Source: Cladosporium sp. IMV 00045
Lineage: Eukaryota; Ascomycota; Dothideomycetes; Cladosporiales; Cladosporiaceae
Direction: 5' to 3'
DNA length: 33,368 bases
Assembly: GCA_001931905.2 (NCBI GenBank)
Contig: MSJI02000869.1
Span: forward strand, 1-33,368
The position numbers and the translations under genes are program-made. Each line of letters starts with the position of its first letter. The first letter of the stretch is position 1. Below, piece by piece: positions 18,307-28,609 of this stretch. The notes below the pieces were generated by a model. That model saw only the letters and a program-made list of their open reading frames with translations. It made no database searches and had not been told where the DNA came from.

Positions 18307-20362
18307 ATGACAACTCATATCGACGAGAAGTCCGATACGGCCCACCTGGAGAACAGGGCCGGGTCGACCGACGTTGACCGCATCGAAGCAGCGACCCAGT
18401 TCCAACATCGTGAAACCGACGATAGAGCAGATGAAGCCAAAGGGAGGAATTCGGACAAGTACGAGAAGAAGTACTGGCTGTCCGTCAATTATATTGGAAC
18501 CATGTTCGCGATTGGCATAGCCTTCATGGGTGGTATTGGAGGTAGGTTGTTGGCCACTGTAAGGATCGCAATGGGTTGGCACTGATGATAAACTGCAGGC
18601 TACGGTCTCATTGCCCCCGTCCTGACCCAGATCAACGAAGACATTGGGCCGTCGCCAAACATCCTATGGGTACCGCTTGCGAACCTCGTCCTTGGAGCCA
18701 TCGTTTTCCTCATGGTTGGCCAGCTGTCCGACATTTTTGGAAGACGATGGTTCTTCATCGTCGGATCTGGCATCGCCCTGGTCGGGAGCATCATTGGTGC
18801 TTGCGCCAAAGATGTAAACACACTCATCGCCAGTCAAGTCTTCATCGGCATCGGCGTGGGCTTCCAGCAGTCCTTCTTCTGGGTCGTTTCTGAGATTGTC
18901 CCGATGAAGTGGCGATATATCGCCAACTCATACTGTTACCTGATGACAACACCAACGAGTCCTCTCGCGGCAAGAGTAGCCTACTCTTTCATGACATACC
19001 CAGGTACATGGCGCAACTGGTAAGACGGTTATCTTCAACAATGCTCTGCACAGCTCTGACGTGCAAATAGTTTCTACTTTCTCATCGTGATCAATGTTGT
19101 TAGCATGATCTCGTGGTACCTGTTCTACCGTAAGTTCGACAACCTAGTGAGCTGATTAGGTTGAGAAATCGCTGACATTTTGTAATGCAGACCCGCCCAC
19201 TTTCAGTATGTTGCATCGCAAGAAGCTGGCGAGGGACTTGTTGGTCAACTTCGACTGGGTTGGCCTAGCACTGTACAGTGGAGGTCTCGCAGTCTTGATC
19301 TTCGGTCTCAATTGGGGAGGCGTGCTGTGAGTCGTGAAGAAGCTTCCAGTATACACCATACCCTCGACTGCTGACTGCAATACCAGATACCCGTGGAGGT
19401 CTGCCAACGTGATCGCGACCACAGTCGTCGGCGGCGTCACGTTGTTCGGTATCCTTCCGATATATGAGATCTTCATCCACAAGAGGGGTAGAGACACTTA
19501 CCTTCCGCTTCACCTGTTCAAGAATATTCGCTTCCAATCCGCCGCCTGGAACACTGGCATCGCCGCCGGCGTCTATTACGGATTCTCGCTCGTGTTCCCG
19601 CAGATTGTGACCATCATCTACTATGGTAGAGGGGAGATCAGCGAATACGATATCGGCACCTTGGCTGGCCTAGCTCCTATGGCCTTCGTCTTTGCGCAGA
19701 TGTGTCACGGCCCGATTGTCTGGTTTACTGGACCGAAATGGGCCATGATCGGATCTGCTTTCATTGGCGTCGCTTGCTTGACTGCCTGCGCAGCCGACAT
19801 CGATAACCGCCCACTCACTGTGGGCCTTCTCATTGTTGGCGCATATGCGATGGGCATCGTGGAATCGGTCTCGATCACGACCTCCACCTTCCCACTGCGC
19901 TCGCAAGAGGAGATTGGCCAAGGTGGCGGTCTCAGTGGCAGTACTCGAAACTTTGTTTCCGCTATCTCACTTGCGATCTACACGGCAACGCTCAACAACC
20001 GCTTGAATCAGACAGTGCCCGCCAACATCAACTCTGTAGCTCTTGGCCTTGGATTGCCAGCCAGCTCGCTTGATGCTTTGGCTTTGGCGGTGCGAGGTAG
20101 CGGATCTTACGATGCTGTGCCCGGCTTGACGGATGGCATCCGCCAGGCAGTTCAAGAGCCATTCCGTGTCGCATTCCGAGAGGCCGCAAGGACGGTTTTC
20201 TTCGTCAGTTTGGCGTTCTCTGGGACTGCGTTGATCCTGTCGTTTTTCACCACTAATAATGACGAGAGCACCGAGAACTACGTCGCCGCTGGAATGCACG
20301 GCAAGACGATGGAGAAGCAGTTTCAAGAAGAGCACAAGACCTCGCCTCAATCAAGCGAGTAA
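18307..20362 (+). CDS. MFS efflux pump, TRI12 (trichothecene efflux pump)-like family
   Basis: Five exons are proposed: 18307-18541, 18599-19019, 19071-19129, 19191-19326 and 19387-20362, with introns of 51-61 nt, giving 608 aa. About 14 hydrophobic segments follow a 55-residue charged N-terminus. Family-like stretches are GGYGLIAPVLTQINEDIG, VGQLSDIFGRRWFF (MFS motif A), GIGVGFQQSFFWVVSEIVP, and a late segment with QGGGLSGSTRNFVSAISLA, all typical of the Pfam family of fungal TRI12-like and siderophore-type DHA2 pumps. Members export toxins or other small molecules across the plasma membrane, but most have unknown substrates. No toxin biosynthesis core gene is present in this window. It may export the product or a toxic intermediate of the adjacent oxidative genes (inference). 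The stop is TAA at 20360-20362. Confidence 0.9.
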
Positions 20363-21611
20363 TGCTTAGGTGGACTGACTTAAGACAGTGGTCGGCGGGA
20401 TCTCGGTTGCCAAGAATGTAAGAAGGAGACAGGTCCTGAAGCTGGAGTGGAGTATATCATAGGTATATTGTACAGCCATGCATGACGAGGTTAGCGCAAG
20501 CTTATCAGATGTCGTGAGTCGATGCTGCTGCCTCCTAGCAAGCGGGCAGGATTCTTCATATTTGTGTCGTTCAGGAAATGCTGATGTACCACGATGAACC
20601 ATGGCAGGCCAATGCAAGTCTCAGTTGCGCGTCGTCATCAGGCTGTGCTGTTACAGATGTCAACGACAAGCCATGAACATATCGCCAAGATCTTCACATG
20701 TGCTTGGAACCGTTCGATAAAGTTCTAGGCAACGGCGCACTGCCTCCTCCCCTGCCTCTTGGGCATGGAGCGCTTCTCAGTCATGTTGTGGGTGCTTCGA
20801 GGGCAGACAAGGTGGGCCCCCGTGTTGGTGAGTTCTTGGCAGACGATGACGCGCAACTTGGAGGCAGCAGAAATGAAGGCTGATATGGCAGAGGAGTGGT
20901 CGATAACGGTGTTGAGGGCTTGGGTTCGAGACACAAACCTCCGAACGTTGAGCACGGGTTGGGCGGTTGGCTCCTTCCGGCCGGGTGATCGACATCGGCT
21001 CGCACGGGATGGATCCCGCAGCCAATTGCTCCCTCAGACCTGTCAAACACACCAACCACTGCCACCTGCAATCCTGTGCAATCACCTTAACATTGTGATA
21101 TCGGCATGCGTTCCACGCGTTTGGGTTGCCTTCGCCAAAGCTTCGTGTCGTCCCGATCCACTGATCTCGTACCGTAGCAATGCTGTTATCTCAGCATATC
21201 AGCATCGCCTCCCTGATGACGCCAGCGTTAGGCTTTGCACAGGACATGCCCTACCACCTCCATGGTCTGCTAATCGGGGGGCCAACGGCCAACCACATCC
21301 TAATACTGTAACCACGGGCATGGCCTCATGTCTCCAATCACACTGATGGTATTCCCCAGATCTTCCTACGGTTGGGAGACCCGTACGCGTGGAGACGCAT
21401 CATGGCCTCCTTGGGTCAATGGCATCCTTCTTTAAATCTATACCTCTGCTGTTCCGTGCTTTTCCAAGATATCAAAATCTGACCTGTCTTTACCGATACC
21501 CTTGCCGCGGGCTCCTGGAACTTACCCCCTTTGCGCCATCGAACGCCAATCGCCAATCGCCCTCTACGCCGCCTGGATCTGGGACATCACGAAAAAGCCA
21601 CCGTCGTTACC
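20363..21611. other. Long intergenic region without a supported gene
   Basis: 1249 bases. Overlapping ORFs on both strands near 20700-21350 (up to about 195 codons) have no recognisable domain and no consistent intron pattern. Two CCAAT boxes at 21546-21550 and 21553-21557 lie about 60 bp before the next ATG and may form its promoter. Confidence 0.4.
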
Positions 21612-22754
21612 ATGTCTGCGAACGGCCCGGCCATTGATGATCTGGCCGACAGGCAGCTCTCTACGTCTTCTTTCGAATCGACGAAGCCGACTTCATCACG
21701 CCGCTCTAGCGGATCTGGACTTGTGCCCCCTTCTAGCTCTGTGAAGCTTTTATTCGCCCAAGACGTCGCCGTTGATAGATGGTTAGAAGCACAACTACTT
21801 TTTGTATGTTCCATTCGATCCGCAGCCACCAACGTCATGCTGGCACGCGACCATTTGTTCTCCCCACAACCGTGCTGACTGTGTGCAACCAGATGACAAT
21901 CGTAACTGGTATTCTCGATGCGGACACATTCAGTACGCATCATGTATTCACGACTAAGCAAACTGGTATGCAAACCCCTATTAGAAATCATCCAATAGCA
22001 GGACTAACGCCACTCAAGGCAATCTACTCAACGTAGCCCTCTATGTCTTCTCGAAGGAAGCAATGGCACCTAAAGTCGAACAGAACATATGCGTATCAAT
22101 TATCTCGTGAGTGGACCCCTGTCACCAGGAGTCAATGGCATATTCTGATTATCAATCTCGCAGTTTTCTAGTCGGTAGCCTGATCTTCGGTCAGCTTGCC
22201 CATCGAGTTAAAACTCGTAGGCGCGGCTGGTTGCTCTTGACGACATTCTTCCAATCCAGCCTTCTTCTTGCAGCAGCGCTTGTCGAGCAGTCCGGCATTC
22301 CAGGTCAAAGCACTGGCCCACGAGCACTGGCTATTGTTGGGCTTTTGTCTTTCTCACAGGCTGGTCAAGTCAGCCTGGCCATCGGTGTTGGTCTCGCAGA
22401 AGTCAACACCACGATGATCACTGGCGCACTGGTAAGTTATCTTCCCGCCTTATAACAAAGGTACACCGAACTCTTACTAACCGAAACGCCCAGATCTCCA
22501 CGCTCGGCGACCCAAAAATTCTCCAACGATCAAACCACAACCGGGACCGCCGCATCCTCTTCGTCATCTTCTACATCATCGGCTGTTTCGCCGGAGCGAG
22601 CGTGAAATACAACGCAGACTGGGTGCTCTTCCTGGCTTTCGGGGTGAAGATGCTCATCTGCGTGACGTTTCTATTCACCCCTGGCATGGTCACGGATTTG
22701 GAAATGCAGGACGACAAACCAGCATCGTTCTCTCACATCCTGTGGGGAGACTAA
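21612..22754 (+). CDS. DUF1275 (YoaK-like) integral membrane protein
   Basis: Five exons are proposed: 21612-21803, 21893-21965, 22019-22106, 22164-22431 and 22494-22754, with introns of 53-89 nt, giving 293 aa. The joins rebuild the family pattern: GILDADTFSTHHVFTTKQTGN|LLNVAL, where DUF1275 proteins have D-x-x-T-F then Q-T-G-N. About five or six hydrophobic segments follow (LVGSLIFGQLAH, WLLLTTFFQSSLLLAAALVE, ALAIVGLLSFSQAGQ, ILFVIFYIIGCFAGAS, WVLFLAFGVKMLICVTFLF). The N-terminal 55 residues are Ser-rich and hydrophilic. The function of the family is not established; its members are common in bacteria and fungi. The start ATG at 21612 is the first Met of the serine-rich leader, and no better start is seen. 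Confidence 0.85.
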
Positions 22755-23709
22755 GTGGGTAAGAACCATGGGAGCATTGATTTCACCGACTGTCGCAACG
22801 GAATTGCATGAGGTACATAGCGATGAGGCACGGTGGCGGAGAGAAGGTGCGAAGAGAGTTTGTGGAAGTTTGCGCATGAGATTTGGGACATCACAGGTCG
22901 AGTCCTAGATCTCCAATGATACCCCAGACCTTGGTATGCCCACTGGACAATACTGCACAGCAAATGGCGTATCAAGGTCGTCTTGGTTTACGGGAAAAAT
23001 TTTGGCTTTTAGAGATAGGTTTGGTACACGGTTGGCGAGCGGTGGGCCAGTATAGCATGGCATTTTTTTGATGTGTTTTTGTCGAGCATTTTGCTTGAAC
23101 TTCGCTAAAGGCTCAAAAGCGTGCATTCATGTTCGGAGAATCCTAGATAGCACGTTAACATTGCTTGGTGTTTGACCACTTCATAATGTCTTATTTGCAT
23201 TCGTTCTTGGAAAGCCCAGTGATCTGACCAGATTGGAGTCGTGGTCGATGGAACAGATTTACTTTCTGCAAACACCTAATGCAGTCATTCAAGGAAATAT
23301 TCGAGGATACCAAAGATTCATCCTGTCTGATGTCCAACATTTCCTATTTGCTGTGAACGCCTTCCCATGCTTATGCTGATTTACTCGTGAGGGTACGTAG
23401 GGTTAGGGTTGGGGCCAAGCTTCTCGCTTGCGGCTGTCGGACCTCGATGATACGCGTCCCGAACTTCCAGACCATGTTTTATGCACGACATCGCCTCCGC
23501 CAATTACAGGAACACGACCTTTTAATTGCTGTGTCGAGTAATAGATCTCGGAGTGCAAAAATCATCTCTCTTTGCGTACAGACAATAAATTTCCGCGGCG
23601 GAATAACCGGCACTGACGACTCACACTCTTTCGGCTATTGGATTGTTGCCCCTTCACTCGGCTCTAGCTATGCTGGTGTAGCACTACTCCTTTACAACAA
23701 CATCACGAC
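22755..23709. other. Intergenic region upstream of ALG6
   Basis: 955 bases. A 151-codon open stretch that runs into the ALG6 start (23387-23842) lacks an ATG and is read in another frame, so it is not called. The region contains the telomere-like TAGGGTTAGGG element at 23398-23414. Confidence 0.4.
23398..23414 (+). repeat. Short interstitial telomere-like motif (TAGGGTTAGGGTTGGGG)
   Basis: Two exact TTAGGG-type units and a degenerate third. Fungal telomeres are usually TTAGGG repeats. In some fungi, short copies in promoters bind Tbf1/Teb1-like factors. It lies about 300 bp before the ALG6 ATG. It is too short to mark a chromosome fusion. Confidence 0.5.
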
Positions 23710-25500
23710 ATGCCGCCTCGTACACCCACATCATATCGCCCTCGCAAAAAGCGCAAGGCCACCGAGCTTGTCTCTGCTAGTACCAATGGCACCATCTTGC
23801 TGGACCCTTCGAGCAACCGCGAGAAACCTGCCTTCCCATTGACCGCATTCTTCTGGCCCATCAAAGGCACACCCGTCTCGCAATGGGTCGTGCTGCCTCT
23901 CATTTTGATAGCGACTGGACTCTTCCGATGGGTCACGGGCTTCTGGCAGTACTCCGGCTACCAAATGGAGCCGATGCATGGCGACTTCGAAGCCCAGAGG
24001 CACTGGATGGAGCTCACTGTGCACTTGCCGGTCACGCATTGGTATTATCATGACTTGCAGTGGTGGGGCCTGGACTACCCTCCCCTCACGGCCTACCACT
24101 CGTGGATTCTCGGCATGATTGGAACGTACATTCAACCTGACTGGTTTGCGCTTTACTTGAGCCGGAGGAGCGACGACCCGGGCTTGAAAGTTTTCATGCG
24201 AGCGACAGTGCTCGTGAGTGAGTTTGCCATTTTCGTCCCTGCTGCTGTGCTCTGTGTAAGGCAGTTGGCTCGCCTGCACAACATCAATACCTGGGAGTCG
24301 GCGATCGCTTTGACAGCATTGCTGATGCAGCCTGCTACTATCCTGATTGATCACGGCCACTTTCAGTACAACACTGCAATGCTTGGCTTCCAGCTCGCCT
24401 CAATGGCTTCTCTGATCGCCGGCCGCCGCCTCTGGAGCTGCGTCTTCTTCGTCTGCGCTCTCGGATTCAAGCAAATGGCGCTCTTCTACGCACCGGCTGT
24501 GGCGGCTTACCTTGCTGGCTCATGTCTGTTCCCTCGCATTAAGATTGCGCGCTTCATCGGCATGGCCATCATCACAGCCGCTTCATTCGCCGCACTTTTC
24601 CTGCCAATTATTCTCGGCACAGCATTCGACGTCTACCGCTCCATCCCCCTTCCAATCGACGCAAAGGCACCGCCTCTCCTATCCGCCCTCCCCTTCGACA
24701 TCCCCGAATCAGCCTGGTACCGTCCCTACGCCGTGCAACTCCTCCAAGCCACGCACCGCATCTTTCCCTTCGCCCGCGGCCTCTTCGAAGACAAAGTCGC
24801 CAATATCTGGTGCGCCGTGCACGCCTCCGGCCTGCACAAACTGACCTCCTACGACGCCACGCTCCTCTCCCGCGCCGCCCTCCTCCTCACACTCGCAGCC
24901 ATCACACCTCCCTGCGCGCTCCTCTTCTTCCGCCCCAAAAAACACCTCATCCCCCTCGCCTTCTCCGCCACCGCCTGGGCCTTCTTCCTCTGCGGCTTCC
25001 AAGTGCACGAGAAAAACGTGCTCCTTCCCCTCCTGCCGATGACGCTCCTGCTCGGCACGGCGGAGGGGATGAAACCCGCCGTGCGCGCGTGGGTCGGCTA
25101 CGCCAACCTGCTCGCCTGCTTCACCATGTTCCCACTGCTGACGCGCGACGGGCTGCGCGTCCCGTACGCCGTCCTGACGCTGCTGTGGGCATACCTGCTC
25201 GCTCTGCCGCCTTGGTCGCTTAGCGCTTACTGGCCTTCGGCGAGCGAGGGTGGGCCGCACTGGACGAGCAAGGTGGTGCATTTGGGCTCGTATGTGGCGA
25301 TGTTGGGGTGGCATGGTGTGGTGGCGTTCGTGGAGCCGCCGCGGGACAAGCCGGATTTGTGGGTCGTGGCGAATGTGGTGTTGGGTGCCGCCGGGTTTGG
25401 GTGCTGTTATTTGTGGTGTTTGTGGAGGTTGGTGGGCGAGAGTGGGCTGGGGAGTGTGTTTGGGAGGGAGAAGGTGGAAGTGGAGAGGAAACGGCAGTGA
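23710..25500 (+). CDS. ALG6: Dol-P-Glc:Man9GlcNAc2-PP-Dol alpha-1,3-glucosyltransferase (ALG6)
   Basis: An intronless gene of 596 aa. It is an ER membrane enzyme that adds the first glucose to the lipid-linked N-glycan precursor, using dolichyl-phosphate glucose. Signatures are GDFEAQRHWMELT (91-103, with the acidic residue expected to be catalytic on the lumenal side), THWYYHDLQWWGLDYPPLTA (109-128), IDHGHFQYN, GFKQMALFYAP and FQVHEKNVLLPLLP, with about a dozen hydrophobic segments. The N-terminus starts with a basic cytosolic stretch (YRPRKKRK). Length and WGLDYPPLTAYHS favour ALG6 over its paralogue ALG8. Base composition changes along the gene: C-rich near 24.8 kb and G-rich after about 25.2 kb. 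Confidence 0.94.
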   Translation: MPPRTPTSYRPRKKRKATELVSASTNGTILLDPSSNREKPAFPLTAFFWPIKGTPVSQWVVLPLILIATGLFRWVTGFWQYSGYQMEPMHGDFEAQRHWMELTVHLPVTHWYYHDLQWWGLDYPPLTAYHSWILGMIGTYIQPDWFALYLSRRSDDPGLKVFMRATVLVSEFAIFVPAAVLCVRQLARLHNINTWESAIALTALLMQPATILIDHGHFQYNTAMLGFQLASMASLIAGRRLWSCVFFVCALGFKQMALFYAPAVAAYLAGSCLFPRIKIARFIGMAIITAASFAALFLPIILGTAFDVYRSIPLPIDAKAPPLLSALPFDIPESAWYRPYAVQLLQATHRIFPFARGLFEDKVANIWCAVHASGLHKLTSYDATLLSRAALLLTLAAITPPCALLFFRPKKHLIPLAFSATAWAFFLCGFQVHEKNVLLPLLPMTLLLGTAEGMKPAVRAWVGYANLLACFTMFPLLTRDGLRVPYAVLTLLWAYLLALPPWSLSAYWPSASEGGPHWTSKVVHLGSYVAMLGWHGVVAFVEPPRDKPDLWVVANVVLGAAGFGCCYLWCLWRLVGESGLGSVFGREKVEVERKRQ

Positions 25501-25876
25501 GGGGAACGGAGCGGGATGGTTTTATGGGAGCGCATAGGTTGGTTTCTTTTGTTACAGCATTTCGCGCGCGACTTGGAGATTTGGAAAAGCCAATGCGCGC
25601 TTCGTTCTCTGTTGATGGAGTGTAGTTCTTTCCAGACTTTTCCATAGAGTCATCTTGTATTGTACAGCGTACTCTTTACAGCCCCCCGCCCCCAATGGTA
25701 TACCCTACCTATCCGGTCGCCCAAGAAAATGTTAAATCAAACAAACGCCCAACCCACATGCTCATCTTCCTCCCCTCCCTCTTTATGCTCTTGCATCCTC
25801 TCACATAATCTTACAATCTCCCCTTCCAGTATGACCAACCTCAAATCTCTTCCCTCACCTTTCTCTTTCTCGATCT
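25501..25876. other. Convergent 3' intergenic region between ALG6 and COX17
   Basis: 376 bases between two convergent stop codons. The start is G-rich and the end is pyrimidine-rich. The short ORFs here carry no protein signal. Confidence 0.5.
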
Positions 25877-26303
25877 TCAAGCCAAATCAAACCCAAACCC
25901 CTTCATACAGCTCCGGTACTTGCTCACCAAATCCCCACAAGCCTCCTGCGGGTCCTTGGCGGTGGAGAAGAGCATGCATTCATCGCGGGCGGATTTCTCT
26001 TCTTTGCACACGCAGCAGGGCTGTGCAAAACCAAACTATCAGCTCATTGCGCCTTGCTTGAGTATCCCCAAGTTGTGCCAGCGACACTTGAAATCTTGTT
26101 CTTGGGTTGGTGGTTAAGAATTGCAGGCTTACTTTCACTTTGGTCGCGCCGTCGGTGCCGGGCGGTTTGGTTTCGGAGGCGAGGTTGTTGATTTGGGAAG
26201 CGTTGCCTGTGGGGGTTGAGGTGGAGGTGTTAGGATGTTGGTTGTGCTGGTTGGTTGGTTTGGGAGAGGTGGGAACTGTACCTGTTGATGCGAGGCCGGA
26301 CAT
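25877..26303 (-). CDS. COX17: Cytochrome c oxidase copper chaperone Cox17
   Basis: Three short exons on the minus strand: 26303-26282, 26206-26133 and 26020-25877, giving 79 aa. The protein delivers Cu(I) to Sco1 and Cox11 in the mitochondrial intermembrane space. Exon 3 carries the whole functional core: PCCVCKEEKSARDEC, then EACGDLVSKYRSC and MKGFGF. This gives the adjacent copper-binding cysteines and the twin CX9C motif (C-x9-C twice). Intron 2 is 112 nt (GTAAGC...GCACAG). Intron 1 is 75 nt (GTACAG...CCACAG), in frame and less certain; if retained, the N-terminus is 25 residues longer (Pro/Thr/Asn-rich). Removing it gives a leader of normal Cox17 length. It is divergent from RNA1. Confidence 0.9.
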
Positions 26304-26766
26304 TGTGGATGAGTGATTGAATATGCGATTGGTGGTTTTGTGTATGTTGGAGGTGTGGATTGGTGGTATTGGTTGTGGTTCAAGAGTGGTGGGATAAGAT
26401 GAGATGGCGAAAGGTGATATTTGGTGGTGGTCACGTCAAGATTCGCGATCGGCAATTACCAAGCAAGCAAGAGGCGGAAGTGAACTTGACTTCACTTTGC
26501 TGCTGCTTCGGCTGTTGAGATGCCGAGAGACCCTGAAGAGAAAGGACCAGACCGCAGAGCCTCAGTCATGAATCAAGGCAGAAAAAACGTCAGGCTGAGG
26601 CAGGGGTGATTTTAGTGTGTTTATCGACTTTATCTAAAAGAATTGCCCCGCCTATACCAGACTCGACTCATTTTATTGCCATTGTTATTGCCTGCCTCGT
26701 CTCGTCTCACCACCACTCTCCTCGTCACACACACAACAACCCCTTCTCTCACTCTCACCCGCAACC
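26304..26766. promoter_or_regulatory. Divergent promoter between COX17 and RNA1
   Basis: 463 bases between divergent ATGs. The last ~60 bases before the RNA1 ATG are a CT/CA-rich leader ending in CAACCATGG, a favourable start context. No other gene is seen. Confidence 0.5.
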
Positions 26767-28038
26767 ATGGCAGACATCAAAGTCTTCTCCCTCCGAGGCC
26801 AGGCCCTCAAACTCGACACGGCCGAAGACCTTGCCCCTCACATCCAACCCCTTCTGGACAGCACTTCGCTCGAAGAAATCCACCTGGAAGGCAACACCCT
26901 CGGCGTATCAGCATGCGAGCGCCTGGCCTCCATCCTCGCCACGAAATCCACACTCCAACACGCCAACCTGGCCGACATCTTCACCGGCCGCCTGCTCTCC
27001 GAAATCCCCCCCGCGCTCGACGCCCTCCTCAAAGCCCTCCTGCAGTGCCCGAATCTGCACACCATCAACCTGAACGACAACGCCTTCGGCCTCAACACCG
27101 TCGAACCCCTCCGCCCCTTCCTCAGCCAGCACGTGCCCCTCCGCCACCTGTACCTGAACAACAACGGCCTGGGCCCCGCGGCCGGCACGCTCGTCGCTGA
27201 AGCGCTGTCCCAACTCGCGACCCGCAAGGCCGAAGCCCGCTCCCAGGGCAAAGATGTCCCCCACCTCGAAACCGTCGTCTGCGGCCGCAACCGTCTCGAA
27301 ACCGGCAGCATGGCCGCGTGGGCCGCGGCCTACACGGCCAACGCACACGTCCGCACCGTCAAGATGGTCCAAAACGGTATCCGACAAGAAGGCATCGCCG
27401 CCCTCCTCCAACACGGTCTGAGCCACTGCGCCGAGCTGCGCGTGCTCGACCTGCAGGACAACACATTCACCGCTCTCGCCTCCAAAACTCTCGGCAACGT
27501 GCTCCCCGCTTCGTGGCCTCGCCTCGTCGAACTGGCAGTGGGCGACTGCCTCCTCTCCGCGCGCGGCGGAATCGTGCTCGGCGAAGCGCTGGCGCAGGGC
27601 AAGAATGCGGACATCGAGATCTTGCGTCTGCAGTACAACGAGATCGACGCGCGGGGCGTGAAAGCCCTCGTCTCGGCCGCGGAGTCCACAACCGCACTCC
27701 CTCGCCTGCGCCGGGTTGAGTTGAACGGCAACAAGTTCTCCGAGGAGGATCCGAACATTGAGAAATTGAGCGAGCTGCTTTCCGCGCGCAAGGAGGCTAA
27801 GGCGGGCGAGTACCCCGGTGTGGATGAGGATGATGAGGACGCTTGGGGGGTTGATGAGCTGGATGAGCTTGAGGAGGAGGATAGTGATGATGAGGATGAG
27901 GAAGAGGAGGTGGAGGATGAGGAGGAGGAGAAGGTCGTCAAGGATGCTGAGAAAGCTGAGAACGAGCCCGTTGGCCGGGTGAAGGATGGCGAGGTGGATG
28001 AGCTTGCTGCTGCGCTTGGGAAGACGGAGTTGAAGTGA
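26767..28038 (+). CDS. RNA1: Ran GTPase-activating protein (Rna1/RanGAP1)
   Basis: An intronless gene of 423 aa. RanGAP stimulates GTP hydrolysis by Ran in the cytosol and so powers nuclear transport. The protein is built of leucine-rich repeats of the RI type from about residue 20 to 345 (LEEIHLEGNTLG, LHTINLNDNAFG, LRHLYLNNNGLG, LRVLDLQDNTF, IEILRLQYNEID, LRRVELNGNKF). The loop DIFTGR with R75 matches the conserved arginine of S. pombe Rna1, and NNN 131-133 matches its catalytic-site asparagine. The last ~80 residues are a strongly acidic tail (VDELDELEEEDSDDEDEEEE), as in the family. The long antisense ORFs are shadows of biased codons. Convergent with NUS1. Confidence 0.95.
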   Translation: MADIKVFSLRGQALKLDTAEDLAPHIQPLLDSTSLEEIHLEGNTLGVSACERLASILATKSTLQHANLADIFTGRLLSEIPPALDALLKALLQCPNLHTINLNDNAFGLNTVEPLRPFLSQHVPLRHLYLNNNGLGPAAGTLVAEALSQLATRKAEARSQGKDVPHLETVVCGRNRLETGSMAAWAAAYTANAHVRTVKMVQNGIRQEGIAALLQHGLSHCAELRVLDLQDNTFTALASKTLGNVLPASWPRLVELAVGDCLLSARGGIVLGEALAQGKNADIEILRLQYNEIDARGVKALVSAAESTTALPRLRRVELNGNKFSEEDPNIEKLSELLSARKEAKAGEYPGVDEDDEDAWGVDELDELEEEDSDDEDEEEEVEDEEEEKVVKDAEKAENEPVGRVKDGEVDELAAALGKTELK

Positions 28039-28609
28039 TGGTCAACATGAGATTGGGCCGGGAAGGGAGGATTACTTTTTTGTTTTTTGGTGGTAAGGGG
28101 GGAGCGTGCAGTTTTGAGCATGGCTGATTCGTTTCGTTTCGTTTCTAATACATTTGCATTGCGTGGAGAAGAAGGGGAGGAGAAAAGAAGGAAAGATGCA
28201 TATTATTCATTGAGATACCACACTTTTACGAGGGCTTCATTGGGCCAAAAGGGACTGCTGTGCTTCCTCGAGAACCAGCATAGCGAAGGAACAGAGAAGG
28301 AAAAAAGAAAAAAAAGCGAGCAAAAAGAAGATACAGATCAGTCATTCTATCCACCTGCATCACCTATAAGAACAGCTAAAACTGGCCGACCTTTCTCTTG
28401 ACGTTTCTCTCGTCTCATGAACTCTCCATATTGTGAACGATTATGAGCTTTCTATGCTTTCGTATCGTATACAACAACCTCTTCCCAGCTCCACCCACAC
28501 CTGCCCATGCCCCTACACAGGCAAACTAGAGCAAAGACCAACAAGGCCAGGCCGCGCACGACCCTCCAGAAGAAAACAAAAGGGCATCTCACTCACCTCA
28601 TCTCCCACC
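28039..28609. other. Convergent 3' intergenic region between RNA1 and NUS1
   Basis: 571 bases. The part from 28170 to 28350 is purine-rich (GAA/AAG runs) and probably belongs to the RNA1 3' UTR. No gene or repeat family is recognised. Confidence 0.45.

Noticed and set aside
8734..20362. Classical secondary-metabolite gene cluster
   Set aside because: No PKS, NRPS, terpene synthase, DMATS or pathway-specific Zn2Cys6 regulator is seen in the window.
20759..21346. 195-codon plus-strand ORF and overlapping minus ORFs
   Set aside because: Several frames are open over the same bases, with no domain, signal peptide or biased codon use.
23387..23842. 151-codon open frame crossing the ALG6 start
   Set aside because: It has no ATG start and overlaps ALG6 in another frame.
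24709..25314. 201-codon antisense frame over ALG6
   Set aside because: Shadow of the C-rich part of ALG6; charged low-complexity product.
27330..28121. 263-codon antisense frame, Ser-rich, over RNA1
   Set aside because: The serine runs are the reverse reading of the GAG/GAT acidic tail; RNA1 on the plus strand explains the sequence.
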